From Deltaproteobacteria bacterium (lineage in GTDB: Bacteria; UBA10199; SPLOWO2-01-44-7): a stretch of DNA of 39,575 nt. The DNA lies in assembly GCA_030648035.1 (NCBI GenBank), contig JAUSII010000133.1, positions 1-39,575 on the forward strand, read 5' to 3'. The position numbers and the translations under genes were made by a program. The notes below the pieces were generated by a model that was not told the DNA's origin, did not search any database, and saw nothing but the letters and a program-made list of their open reading frames with translations. Numbering within the stretch: position 1 is the stretch's first letter; each line of letters opens with the position of its first letter. Positions 19,733-29,256 of the stretch are shown piece by piece.

Positions 19733-21361
19733 TTAGACTGCTTTCCAATATCCAGACTTTTTTGAACCATGAAATTTAACTTTTCCTTCTCGTCTTAGTT
19801 CTTGCAAAATGTTCGAGATATCTCCTGGCTTGCATTCCTCGAATCCACCAGTGAGATCTTCTCTCTTGGAGGACTTGCCTTCTTTGATGTGGTTCCAGAT
19901 CAATAATTTCAACTGCTCGCGCGATAATCCTTTAATTCTGGTATGTTTGCTACTTTTACCGACGGTTTCATAGTAACGGCGTGCAAGTATATATTTTGTG
20001 CCCCTTCCTTTTCCTGTTGATTCAATCATGCCCATTTTAAGGAATTTATCTTTGAACTCTGGTCTAGAAGTTTTTTGATGTTCTCTTATTTTTTCCAGTT
20101 CATAAATCTCTTGGAAAGACAGGCTTATTTGTTTTTCACTTATAACCCTTTCAAGATAAAGAATAAAATCTCTGTCCTTGACCTGCGCTGGAATACTTAA
20201 TTGTACGGAGCGGTCGTCACTTTTTGAAAGGTCTGGGAACCCCTTGCCATCACGAATGGATTGCTCAAAAATATCATCCATTCCCTGACTGGCGCGTTCC
20301 GCGAATCCAATTTTTTCAAAAGCCTCTGCGAGGGCTCGATTACGCCATGCCTTTTCAAAAAGAATATTTTCAATCGTGATTCCAGCTGGAAGCCCTCCCG
20401 GGCTTTCAATAAAAAATTCCTGCGGTGATGCCTTGATGAAGATGGATTTTCCCTTTAATGAATAATCGCGGTGCATGACAGCGTTATGAAGAGCTTCACG
20501 AATTGATTTTTCATCAAAGGCCCATACTTCTCTTTGAAAGAACCCATCTTGAAATGGAATGCGGATGTTTCGGTCATTGATCACTTTCCATATTTCATCG
20601 TCGATATTGACAAAAGGTGCACGCCAATTTTTTCTGAAATCGTCATGAGTTTGCTTGGGATCATGGCGCCATTCAAAAATAATTTCTGCGTCCGGCAGAT
20701 GTTCGGTGATTACTTCTGCCTTACCGGCAAGAATGAGCCCCGCATATGTAATGCCATGGGCAGTCATTAGACCAAGATTTCTCAAGGCCTTCTCTGTATT
20801 GAAGGCAAGAAAGTCTGCTCTTACAGATTCCTTTGCCCACTTTTGCTTAAGATTTTCAATGGCCACGGCATCCATGTCCTCAACGGTCAGCCCGGGCACA
20901 ATGGAGGATGTAAAATCCGGTTGGGCTTCGGTCAAAATCTCAAGCGTCTTGTGATCGTCCATTTCGCCGAGAGATTCGCCGCGCCGAATGGGATAGGTAA
21001 ATTTATCTCCTTTGCCACCCGATTTCACACGCATGCCGGCCGGGTGTTTAGGTATGTGAAAAATCAGAACCCGATTCTCTTTATAAAAAAATTCCTCAAC
21101 ATCAATGTGAATTTTTAAATGTTCCCACAATTTATGAGATTGTTGAGTGTGCGTTCCTTGAAAAATAGTAGTGCCGTGGACACGTTTGTCATTGGAGACA
21201 CCCAAAATAAGCTTTCCACCTCTTCCATTAGAGATAGCGGCGCAATAATCATTCAGGCTACCATGGCTATCATCAAAACTGTTTTTTGCTGTCTTGAATT
21301 CAAGATCAATATCTTCAGGTCGCTTAAGCAAGTCTTCAAATTGTTCGAGAGTTGTTTTCAT
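19733..21361 (-). CDS. AlbA_2/Schlafen-type DNA-binding, ATP-binding regulator-like protein
   Basis: 542 aa; N-terminal DIDLEFKTAKNSFDDSHGSLNDYCAAISNGRGGKLILGVSNDK; EALHNAVMHRDYSLKGKSIFIKASPQEFFIESPGGLPAG typical of the HATPase_c_4 region. Confidence 0.82.
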   Translation of the reverse strand: MKTTLEQFEDLLKRPEDIDLEFKTAKNSFDDSHGSLNDYCAAISNGRGGKLILGVSNDKRVHGTTIFQGTHTQQSHKLWEHLKIHIDVEEFFYKENRVLIFHIPKHPAGMRVKSGGKGDKFTYPIRRGESLGEMDDHKTLEILTEAQPDFTSSIVPGLTVEDMDAVAIENLKQKWAKESVRADFLAFNTEKALRNLGLMTAHGITYAGLILAGKAEVITEHLPDAEIIFEWRHDPKQTHDDFRKNWRAPFVNIDDEIWKVINDRNIRIPFQDGFFQREVWAFDEKSIREALHNAVMHRDYSLKGKSIFIKASPQEFFIESPGGLPAGITIENILFEKAWRNRALAEAFEKIGFAERASQGMDDIFEQSIRDGKGFPDLSKSDDRSVQLSIPAQVKDRDFILYLERVISEKQISLSFQEIYELEKIREHQKTSRPEFKDKFLKMGMIESTGKGRGTKYILARRYYETVGKSSKHTRIKGLSREQLKLLIWNHIKEGKSSKREDLTGGFEECKPGDISNILQELRREGKVKFHGSKKSGYWKAV

Positions 21362-21398
21362 TTAAGATTCAATGTCACTTAAAAATTTGTGAGCATAG

Positions 21399-21980
21399 TC
21401 ATTTCGCCAGCTTGATCTCCATTTTTTGTGGTAATTCCATTTTAATATTTGATTCGATTGGTTCAACACGAATTGTAATAGGTTTATTTTCCACCTCATT
21501 ACCGCATTTCCAATCCATTTTGTTAGATTGCTGTGTGAAAAATAGGCCAAACCCTATAAACATGAGCGAAGTCACTATAACGGGCGCAATGGCTTTTAAA
21601 TGGTAAGATTTTTCGTGATTAATCCAGAAACGAGCAACATAATCCAATGAACATAAAAACAGCAACAAAATCCCCGGAAGAATCAACGTGAAGCCAATAA
21701 TTTTATGGAAATCACAAATATATTTTAAAAATTGAATTTCAACAGAAATAAAAGTGAAAATAGAAATAAAAATTCCTAAAACAGTTATGAGGCTGACTTT
21801 GTCTTTATACAGTTCCTCTAGCTTTTCTTGTATTTTTAATTGCGCTTTTTTTGATTCTTCCAAATCATTCTCTATTTTTTGCTCCCACTCACCTTTTCTG
21901 GTTTCCACGCCGCTCACAGCGCGACCAAGAGCCTCTAAAGTTGCATGATCTATGCTTTCTATGTCTTCTATTTTTTTCAT
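21399..21980 (-). CDS. Hypothetical membrane protein, coiled coil plus about three TM segments
   Basis: 193 aa; charged N-terminus (EWEQKIENDLEESKKAQLKIQEKLEELYKDK) then SLITVLGIFISIFTFISVEI, IIGFTLILPGILLLFLCSL, APVIVTSLMFIGFGLFF. Confidence 0.7.
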   Translation of the reverse strand: MKKIEDIESIDHATLEALGRAVSGVETRKGEWEQKIENDLEESKKAQLKIQEKLEELYKDKVSLITVLGIFISIFTFISVEIQFLKYICDFHKIIGFTLILPGILLLFLCSLDYVARFWINHEKSYHLKAIAPVIVTSLMFIGFGLFFTQQSNKMDWKCGNEVENKPITIRVEPIESNIKMELPQKMEIKLAK

Positions 21981-22348
21981 TTTAAATAAAAAGTTAAAGA
22001 AACCTTCAAAAACGAAGTTGCTTCATTTAAAGCTTTTGCGTGGATAGAAAAATAAATTTGTTTCCCATCATCAGTTTTTAGGAGTGGAACCATTTTGGTG
22101 GTGCCAGCGCCTAGAGAATTATTAAAATTGGTGAGCGTAATTGTAATTCTTTTAGCTGTATCATCTCCCTTGATGCTCATGGGACAATCTTTGACTGCCG
22201 GATCCTTGGCAAACTCAAAGACTAATTCAAAGCCCGCAATTTTGCGCAAAATCAATTTATTCTCATAAATATTAAAATCAGATGAATAAATAATTTGATA
22301 ATCCCCATCGAACGTTAAAATTTTTGTTTCTTTTATTTCTTCTGTCAT
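21977..22348 (-). CDS. Hypothetical protein (123 aa), predicted beta-rich
   Basis: ORF packed between the methyltransferase (3-bp gap) and the membrane protein (4-bp overlap). Confidence 0.65.
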   Translation of the reverse strand: MTEEIKETKILTFDGDYQIIYSSDFNIYENKLILRKIAGFELVFEFAKDPAVKDCPMSIKGDDTAKRITITLTNFNNSLGAGTTKMVPLLKTDDGKQIYFSIHAKALNEATSFLKVSLTFYLK

Positions 22349-22351
22349 AAA

Positions 22352-24601
22352 TTAAATCCCCACCTCAATCACCTTCATGGTATCGTTTCCAAAAATATCG
22401 ACGACCTTCACGGCGATTTTGTGGCGGCCTTTTTTTGGGTATTCGAAGTAGACGCTTTTTAATTCCAGTGAACGATCTTTTTTGGTGCGGAAGGATTGCC
22501 ACTCGTTTTCAAAAATGTAATCGCCTGTCCATTGTTCCAGCCATTCTCCCTTTTCATTTTGGGCCCGCTCAATTTCTTTTTTGCTTTCATAATCGAAATC
22601 GACTGCCCAATAGTCTATCCAGTCGGTCCATTTTTTGGTCAGGACATCCTTGGTCACAATGCCCTTTTTGTCTTTCATGACTTTCACAATTTTGCCTGCC
22701 TCCAAAGTAATTTTGCTGGCACCATTTTTGAGGGCCTCGGCCACGTTATCAATGGAGTCCTGTGTGTAATAGACGCCGAAGTCGGTGAGTTCAATGGCAA
22801 CAGACATTTTTTTAACGTGGGGTTTGATTTCAATAAAAGAGACATCGTGAAAAATCACCTGATTTTTTTCAATGGCTCGTTTGTCAAAAACCTCTTTTGG
22901 AATATGTTTCAGGACAAGATCGACCCCTTTTTCTTTGGCCTCTTCCTGCACATTCGGTGAAAGGTTCATTTCAAACTCAAAGGCCAAAATATCCACTTTG
23001 GTGAGTTGTTTCTCTACGCATTCTCTAATCACTTCATTGACGAAATCTCGGATAACGGGAAGGTTGATCGGGCCGATGGCCACCAATCTTGCGGCCTTCT
23101 TTCCCGAAAATGTTTTGAAACCTGAGACGGCTTCGGCACGATAGGCATGTAAAATCAGTTCAACGAATTCTTTTTCACGTTGGACTTGTTGCTGTTGTTT
23201 TTCTTCGTCACGAAGATTTGGATTAACCCCTACATAATATTGGCGTTCATATTTTCCGAGATTTAGAATTTCAAAGGCGCGGTAGTTTTTACCATCTTCT
23301 TTCAGTTGTCTCTGAACACCGATCATTCGCTTGCGAGTGGTGTGTATGCCAAACTTGCCGAGATCAGAACCAATCCATTTGCGGCCAAGTCTTTCGGCAA
23401 CAGCCATTGCAGTGCCAGAGCCACAGAAAAAATCAGCAACAAGGTCTCCTTCCATGGAGGATATTTTAAGAATACGATCAAGAAGTCCTTCGGGTTTTTG
23501 TGTTGGGTAATCTAATCTTTCATGAGCTTGAGAATTAACATCTGGAAGATCACTCCAGATTGTTTGCATGGGTATTCCCATTTTTGTATCCAAGAAATCC
23601 TTAAATTGCGGTTTTCCATCTCCACCCTTAGAAAATACTATGATTCCATCTTTCATTGCTTGATCAATTCGCTCTTGAGACCATCTCCAGTGAGAACCGG
23701 CTGGTGGTGATATCAATTTATCACCAAAACGAGCTATTGGACCCTGACCTTTTCCATACATTCCTTGCAAACGATAAAGTCTTCCATTCTCTTCATACAC
23801 ATACTTTTGTTTTATATATTCTTCTCTATGTAGGTGATATTGGGTATTGAAAACTTTAGAATCATTTCTCGAATAGTAAAGTATGCTGTCGTGTATCACT
23901 GCCATCTTTTGAGAGGGAGTTTTGCTATTTGCCCTTCTCCATATTATTTCATTAACAAAAAAATTATTTCCAAATATTTCATCTAAAACTAACCTGACAT
24001 GAGAATTAACCCTCCAATCACAATGCACATAAATACTTCCGTCCTCCGCAAGCAAATCCCGCATGAGCGAGAGCCTCTCGTAAATCATGGCTATGAAACT
24101 GTCCGTCCCCTTGCCCCAAGTGTCACGATAGGCAAGCTCTTCGAGAACGGATGGCTCTTTAGTGAACTGTTCATCACCAATTTCAATGTTGATTGAAAAA
24201 TCAGCACCTACATCAAAGGGTGGATCGATGTAGATGAGCTTGATGCCACCTTGGTCTTCGATTTCCTTTCGGAGCGGACCATTCTTGAGGCTGGAAAGGA
24301 TCAGCTTGTTGTCTCCCCAGATGAGCTTGTTCGTCCAACCTTGAAGTTGGCGGCCACGTTCGTCGAATAATCCAAATTGAAGTTCCTTTTTGTGCGGCCC
24401 CGTTTCCGTTCTCGGTTCATCCACATGCTCGATGGTCTGAAAAGGGAGGACAACATTGCAAACCTCATTCGTCTTGCCGTTCCACACCAGCTCGACTTCC
24501 CGTTTGTCTTCAAAAAGCAAAAACCGATACTGCTCCGGCAATGGCTTCCCCGCTTCAAGATATTTGATAATGTCGCGTATTTCGTTGTCTTGGAGTTTCA
24601 T
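22352..24601 (-). CDS. Site-specific DNA methyltransferase (beta-class N6-adenine, type III Mod-like)
   Basis: 749 aa; motif IV KLIYIDPPFDVGADFS precedes motif I LVADFFCGSGTAMAVAERLGRKWIGSDL, the beta-class order. Confidence 0.93.
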   Translation of the reverse strand: MKLQDNEIRDIIKYLEAGKPLPEQYRFLLFEDKREVELVWNGKTNEVCNVVLPFQTIEHVDEPRTETGPHKKELQFGLFDERGRQLQGWTNKLIWGDNKLILSSLKNGPLRKEIEDQGGIKLIYIDPPFDVGADFSINIEIGDEQFTKEPSVLEELAYRDTWGKGTDSFIAMIYERLSLMRDLLAEDGSIYVHCDWRVNSHVRLVLDEIFGNNFFVNEIIWRRANSKTPSQKMAVIHDSILYYSRNDSKVFNTQYHLHREEYIKQKYVYEENGRLYRLQGMYGKGQGPIARFGDKLISPPAGSHWRWSQERIDQAMKDGIIVFSKGGDGKPQFKDFLDTKMGIPMQTIWSDLPDVNSQAHERLDYPTQKPEGLLDRILKISSMEGDLVADFFCGSGTAMAVAERLGRKWIGSDLGKFGIHTTRKRMIGVQRQLKEDGKNYRAFEILNLGKYERQYYVGVNPNLRDEEKQQQQVQREKEFVELILHAYRAEAVSGFKTFSGKKAARLVAIGPINLPVIRDFVNEVIRECVEKQLTKVDILAFEFEMNLSPNVQEEAKEKGVDLVLKHIPKEVFDKRAIEKNQVIFHDVSFIEIKPHVKKMSVAIELTDFGVYYTQDSIDNVAEALKNGASKITLEAGKIVKVMKDKKGIVTKDVLTKKWTDWIDYWAVDFDYESKKEIERAQNEKGEWLEQWTGDYIFENEWQSFRTKKDRSLELKSVYFEYPKKGRHKIAVKVVDIFGNDTMKVIEVGI

Positions 24602-25326
24602 TGATTGCTTTGTCTTTCTGAAACTAATTTTTTTCTTTCTTCTTCAATGTCAACTAGCATTTCACATGGCCAAACAAATGGCTGCCGAAATCGAAAGAAT
24701 GATTTATCCGTACGTGTATAAATTCGGACAAGAACTAATGTATCTTCAACAAGCTTAAACGATGCTTCACATTTATGAAAAATGATTCCCATTAACGACG
24801 TCCCAATCGCCCTTGCCCGCTGGTGTTCTGAATGTTTTGGATCGTGCAGAATCTCAGCATTATCATTCCCATATTCGATAAAATTGATCCAATCTTGATT
24901 GATTCTTCTAAAATCGCAGAGAAGATCCGCAAGATTATTTTTAACGTTGAGTCTGCCAACCGAGTTTAGATAATCAAGAGTTAAATAGGGTAGAGCATGC
25001 GGCATAAGCACTGGTGTTTGTTTTTGAATGAGGCTCTGCAATGTCATTATAAGACAGTTCAGAGTATCCATTGCTTGGTTTAATTCTACTTCCAGATAGC
25101 AAAGAGTATTGTAACGTCTAGTTCTACATTCGAGGAATCTAATAAGAATAAATCCGGTAGCAGCCAATGCCGCGGGCCAAAAAATTGCATCACCCAAATA
25201 AATTTTTAGAAAATGTTCGAAGGAGAAGTAGAGAGCACAACTGAGCAGTCCACAGAGAATGAGAAGCCCAACAAATGTGCTACGCGGGTCAAGATAATGG
25301 AGGATAAATTTTATAAAAGTTCTCAT
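24598..25326 (-). CDS. Hypothetical membrane protein (242 aa) at the head of the R-M cassette
   Basis: Two N-terminal hydrophobic segments (STFVGLLILCGLLSCALYFSF; IFWPAALAATGFILIRFL), soluble C-terminus; 4-bp overlap with the methyltransferase start. Confidence 0.7.
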   Translation of the reverse strand: MRTFIKFILHYLDPRSTFVGLLILCGLLSCALYFSFEHFLKIYLGDAIFWPAALAATGFILIRFLECRTRRYNTLCYLEVELNQAMDTLNCLIMTLQSLIQKQTPVLMPHALPYLTLDYLNSVGRLNVKNNLADLLCDFRRINQDWINFIEYGNDNAEILHDPKHSEHQRARAIGTSLMGIIFHKCEASFKLVEDTLVLVRIYTRTDKSFFRFRQPFVWPCEMLVDIEEERKKLVSERQSNQ

Positions 25327-25375
25327 TATTAAAGTGCGTTAAAGCCCAAAATATTTAGGAAATCAAGGATGTAAA

Positions 25376-25401
25376 CCATTTTGCCGGAGACGGCAATATG
25401 G
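25376..25401. repeat. Imperfect palindrome in the cassette/hemB intergenic region
   Basis: CCATTTTGCCG-gaga-CGGCAATATGG: 11-nt arms with one mismatch. Confidence 0.6.
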
Positions 25402-25420
25402 TGGAAACTGTTATGATCGG

Positions 25421-25438
25421 TTTGCCGGCGTTGGCAAA
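25421..25438. repeat. Short palindrome
   Basis: TTTGCC-ggcgtt-GGCAAA. Confidence 0.5.
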
Positions 25439-25465
25439 GTGATAAGCCAACTACCCCACCCCTAC

Positions 25466-25486
25466 CCTCCCCTTACAAAGGGGAGG
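25466..25486. repeat. Palindromic element at the hemB 3' end
   Basis: CCTCCCCTT-aca-AAGGGGAGG: perfect 9-bp stem containing the hemB stop codon (25473-25475). Confidence 0.7.
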
Positions 25487-26441
25487 AAAAGTCCTTCGCA
25501 AAATAAGTGATGATGATATCCGCACCGGCGCGTTTGATGGAGAGGAGCGATTCTTGCACGGCTTCGTTTTCGTTCAGCCAGCCGTTGGCGGCGGCGGCTT
25601 TGATCATTGCGTATTCTCCGCTCACTTGGTAGGCGGCGATCGGGCAATCGAAGCGCTCTTTTGCTTTGGCGATGATGTCGAGATACGGTCCTGCCGGTTT
25701 GACCATCAGGATATCGGCACCCTCTTTCAAATCGAGTTTCATTTCACGCAAGGCCTCACGCGCGTTGGCGGGGTTCATCTGATACGTTTTTCTGTCGCCG
25801 TGTGAGGGTGTTGAATGGGCGGCGTCGCGAAACGGGCCATAAAAAGCGGAGGCATATTTTGCGGCGTAACTCATGATAGGCAATTCTTCGAAACCCGATT
25901 CATCCAGCACGTGGCGCATTTTTTGAATGCGTCCATCCATCATGTCGGAGGGTGCGACCATATCGGCGCCGGCTTCGGCATGAGACAAAGCCATTTGCGC
26001 CAGCACATCACAGCTCGCATCGTTTTGAATGTTTCCTTTGGAATCGAGAATGCCGCAATGACCGTGATCGGTGTAAGCGCAGAGGCAGACATCGGTGATC
26101 ACCGGTAAATCGGGGGCGACTTCTTTGATCGATTGTATCGCTTGAACAATCAGACTTTTTTTATCGGTGGCACTTTTGGCAAAAGCATCTTTTTTGTCCG
26201 GCACTCCGAAGAGCAAAATGCCCCCAATTTTTGTATTATTTAAGACTTTAACTTCCTCCGCCAACCTATCGATAGAATAGTGGAATTGGCCTGGCATGGA
26301 GCGTATCGGCTCTTGAATATTGCGGCCCGGCACTACAAAGCAGGGCCAGATCAATTGGCTGGCTGAAACGGTGGTCTCTTGCACCAGACGGCGCAACCCC
26401 GGTGTTTTACGCAGACGTTTTAATCGTGTTTGAGGAAACAT
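25473..26441 (-). CDS. hemB: Delta-aminolevulinic acid dehydratase (porphobilinogen synthase)
   Basis: 322 aa; TRLKRLRKTPGLRRLVQETTVSASQLIWPCFV, Cys-type metal site DVCLCAYTDHGHCG, APSDMMDGR, LMVKPAGPYLDI. Confidence 0.96.
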   Translation of the reverse strand: MFPQTRLKRLRKTPGLRRLVQETTVSASQLIWPCFVVPGRNIQEPIRSMPGQFHYSIDRLAEEVKVLNNTKIGGILLFGVPDKKDAFAKSATDKKSLIVQAIQSIKEVAPDLPVITDVCLCAYTDHGHCGILDSKGNIQNDASCDVLAQMALSHAEAGADMVAPSDMMDGRIQKMRHVLDESGFEELPIMSYAAKYASAFYGPFRDAAHSTPSHGDRKTYQMNPANAREALREMKLDLKEGADILMVKPAGPYLDIIAKAKERFDCPIAAYQVSGEYAMIKAAAANGWLNENEAVQESLLSIKRAGADIIITYFAKDFSSPL

Positions 26442-27630
26442 GGAGGAGGTCTCCTATCATATAAAGAGAGCCTGTTGCAACGAACAAGTCTTTGGGGCTG
26501 GCAGTAGCCAGAAGACTTTGCAGAACTTGAGAGAGCGGTTTGTCGAAGACTTCGGTGGGCTTCCCCAAAGGCTTCAAAGCCGTGGCTAGCCGGCAGGCAG
26601 GGAGCCCTCTTTCGGTGGGCGGTGTCACGCAGATAAAACGCTCGGCCAACCGGGCCAGAGGGGCAAACATCGTCTCCCAATTTTTATCCTCCAAGACGCC
26701 GATCAGAAAATGAATTTTTTGATGGGGATGTTTTTCTTGGAGATAGTTGGCGAGCGTCTCGATGCCGGCCCGATTATGGGCGCCATCGATCAAGATGGTC
26801 GGATTGTGTTGCAGATATTGGAGACGGCCGGGCCACTGTGTAGTCTGAAAAGTTTTCGGATAGATGTTCTTCATTTCGGTCATCGGCAATAAAACTTGGG
26901 CCGCGAGCAGGGCTGTTGCGGCATTTGCTTTTTGATGCTGGCCCGCCAATCCCAATGGAGTGGTGATTTTAGAGGGGTCGGCCCAATGGAGTTTCAGTTT
27001 TAAGTTTGCACAATGGGCCTCAATTATTTTTGCAACGGTCGCCTGTTGCGGCGCACTCACCACGATCGTGTCACTTTTTAAAATGGCACATTTTTCTTCG
27101 GCAATTTTTTCAATCGTGTCGCCCAGATATTTTTCGTGGTCCATTGAGATTGGGGTGAACACGGCGACTTTCGGTTGCAATACATTGGTGGCATCAAAGC
27201 GCCCTCCCATCCCCGCCTCTACTATCGCAATGTCGATGCCCATTTGAGAAAAATATTCAAAACCGGCGAGTGTCAGAATTTCAAAATAACTAAGGTCGTC
27301 TTCGTTGTGCAATGTGTTGCGGATTTTATGGAGAAGTTCGTTGAAGGCCGCAGTTGAAACAAGTTGATGATCGATTTGAATTCGCTCGCGTACATCCAAG
27401 AGATGTGGCGATGTCATCAACCCCGTTTTGTAACCGAGGCCCATAAACAGCGACCGCAAAAACGCGGCGGTCGAGCCTTTGCCGTTGGTGCCGACAATGT
27501 GAATCGAGTCATAATTATTTTGCGGGTTGTTGAAGAGTTGCAATGCTTTAGTGATAGGCCCCAGATCGAGACGAAAATTCTTGAGCTGTTGCCGGGAGAG
27601 CCAATCGGTGATGTCCTTGGAAAGAGGCAT
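26407..27630 (-). CDS. folC: Folylpolyglutamate synthase / dihydrofolate synthase
   Basis: 407 aa; HIVGTNGKGSTAAFLRSLFMGLGYKTGLMTSPHLLDVRERI, EAGMGGRFDATNVL, LIDGAHNRAG. Confidence 0.94.
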   Translation of the reverse strand: MPLSKDITDWLSRQQLKNFRLDLGPITKALQLFNNPQNNYDSIHIVGTNGKGSTAAFLRSLFMGLGYKTGLMTSPHLLDVRERIQIDHQLVSTAAFNELLHKIRNTLHNEDDLSYFEILTLAGFEYFSQMGIDIAIVEAGMGGRFDATNVLQPKVAVFTPISMDHEKYLGDTIEKIAEEKCAILKSDTIVVSAPQQATVAKIIEAHCANLKLKLHWADPSKITTPLGLAGQHQKANAATALLAAQVLLPMTEMKNIYPKTFQTTQWPGRLQYLQHNPTILIDGAHNRAGIETLANYLQEKHPHQKIHFLIGVLEDKNWETMFAPLARLAERFICVTPPTERGLPACRLATALKPLGKPTEVFDKPLSQVLQSLLATASPKDLFVATGSLYMIGDLLHVSSNTIKTSA

Positions 27631-27674
27631 GGAAAAACGATTTAGCGTCTTTGAATCGGCTTGGCAATGACTTC

Positions 27675-27705
27675 AAGCAACTTTTTTGGAAAATAGCCGA
27701 TAATA
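27675..27705 (+). promoter_or_regulatory. FliA/sigma-28-like promoter element (copy B)
   Basis: AAGCAACTTTTTT-ggaaaata-GCCGATAATA, 24 bp upstream of ATG 27730; matches copy A exactly in both blocks and in spacing. Confidence 0.55.
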
Positions 27706-27729
27706 ACAACAAAGGATGTAAAATAATAA

Positions 27730-29256
27730 ATGACACCCAATCTTGTTATAGGTCCCCTGACAAACGCCCTTCTGATGATGCCCATGGGTTTGGAAAATGC
27801 CTTGTATCATGGCACCCCTTTGCTTCCTTCTGAAAAACCGGTTTTTATCGATGTTTTGGATGGGTTAGGGATGTTTTTGAAAGACACTGGGGTCAATACA
27901 GTTGCCCTACAATCATCTCATCGCCGATTGCAGCAACTCAGGGGCGAGGAAACGGTCCAAGCCCATAGCGCTTTGAAAGATGTTGCCCTCTTTCTTCGTA
28001 AGCTTGGCAACCATCAATTTGATCCGGCGGCTATGGCCACTTGTGAGCTTTTAAGGTTGAGTGTGGAGCCATTGAATCCGCACTTACAAAAAGATAACAG
28101 GCATTATGATGACCTCGAACAGTATCCCCACCTTCAAGACTGGGTAGGTCAACATACTTCGGACGAGGATCTGTTAAGTATCGCCGCTGAACTGAAATGG
28201 GGGCATCCTGTCTCTGTGCGGATTTTTGAAAATATATTGAATAAAATAGACAGATTTTCTTTAAATCACTTATTTTATTTTACACAACACAAAATTGCTT
28301 TTGAAAACACGTTTTTAAAAAGCCCTGATGGAACACCCCTGTCGGATGAACTACGCTCTTATACCATGCATTTTCTATTCAATGAAGAAGCTGCAAATCC
28401 ACTTTTATGGGAAGACATGTGGGATCATTTTGCGGATATCCTGAAAAATCATCCTCTGGCCGTTGTCCGTTTTCATGTCTTGGAGTTGATTGCTGATATC
28501 TGTTTTCGAAAAAAAGACCCCATCCTAAAGGAGAAGTTATTTTCACTGGCCAGAATAGGTTTGAAGGACCAACAATTGAAAATTGCCTATAGGAGTCAGG
28601 GCATGCTTTCGTCTATAGATCATGGGGAAAGCGTGAGAATATTTTTGGATACGGCTTTGGAAGAGCCATGGAACAGCGGTATTGCGTCCGATTCTTTCGG
28701 GATCGGCGTTTATGTTTATAATCCCTTTCTCCACTGCAACCACCTAGACTGGCAATTGATATTTGGCGAAATCAGGCCTGATCATAATGAAAATTTCTCG
28801 CTCGCGGCCGTTGCCCCGATCCATTCTTTGGCCGACTATCAGCCGAGCTTGGCACGCCGAAAAGAGGTTGTTGCGGCAAAATACAGAAAGGTACTACGCA
28901 TTTTGAAAGAAACTGGTTTGGATCAAGACACTTTTTTTAGAAAATATCTGCTCAATCTGGCATTTAAAGCCAGAGGAGAACAGGGGGTGCGTGTCGCCCG
29001 GATGCCTTCGGGTAAGAACTTTCTGGTGCAGGGGCATCATACTATTGCGGCTTTGCTTTTGGCGGCCGCCAACGGGAAAATTCCGAGGGAGTGGCTGGAA
29101 GCGGTTCCTTTTAATGTCATGGATCTTAGTGGGTGTGTGGAAGAAGATCTTGCCATACGATTTTTGACCGGTGGTGTTACTTTGACATGGCCTGATTTAT
29201 TTCCGCCGGGAAGATTGAGCCCACTTGGATTTTTTTCCGACTCTACCCAACCTTGA
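27730..29256 (+). CDS. Hypothetical protein (508 aa), C-terminus ParB/Srx-like by motif
   Basis: Single long ORF downstream of promoter-like copy B; C-terminal ARMPSGKNFLVQGHHTIAALLLAAANGKIPREWLEAVPFNVMDL resembles ParB-type GHHR segments. Convergent 14-bp overlap with the phosphatase gene. Confidence 0.7.
   Translation: MTPNLVIGPLTNALLMMPMGLENALYHGTPLLPSEKPVFIDVLDGLGMFLKDTGVNTVALQSSHRRLQQLRGEETVQAHSALKDVALFLRKLGNHQFDPAAMATCELLRLSVEPLNPHLQKDNRHYDDLEQYPHLQDWVGQHTSDEDLLSIAAELKWGHPVSVRIFENILNKIDRFSLNHLFYFTQHKIAFENTFLKSPDGTPLSDELRSYTMHFLFNEEAANPLLWEDMWDHFADILKNHPLAVVRFHVLELIADICFRKKDPILKEKLFSLARIGLKDQQLKIAYRSQGMLSSIDHGESVRIFLDTALEEPWNSGIASDSFGIGVYVYNPFLHCNHLDWQLIFGEIRPDHNENFSLAAVAPIHSLADYQPSLARRKEVVAAKYRKVLRILKETGLDQDTFFRKYLLNLAFKARGEQGVRVARMPSGKNFLVQGHHTIAALLLAAANGKIPREWLEAVPFNVMDLSGCVEEDLAIRFLTGGVTLTWPDLFPPGRLSPLGFFSDSTQP

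Noticed and set aside
26407-26441. folC/hemB 35-bp overlap as a possible frameshift
   Set aside because: Both proteins have normal, recognisable termini in their own frames, so it is a simple gene overlap.
27810-27823. Sigma-54-like TGGCAC...TTGC
   Set aside because: Spacer is 4 nt rather than 5, and it lies inside the 508-aa coding sequence.
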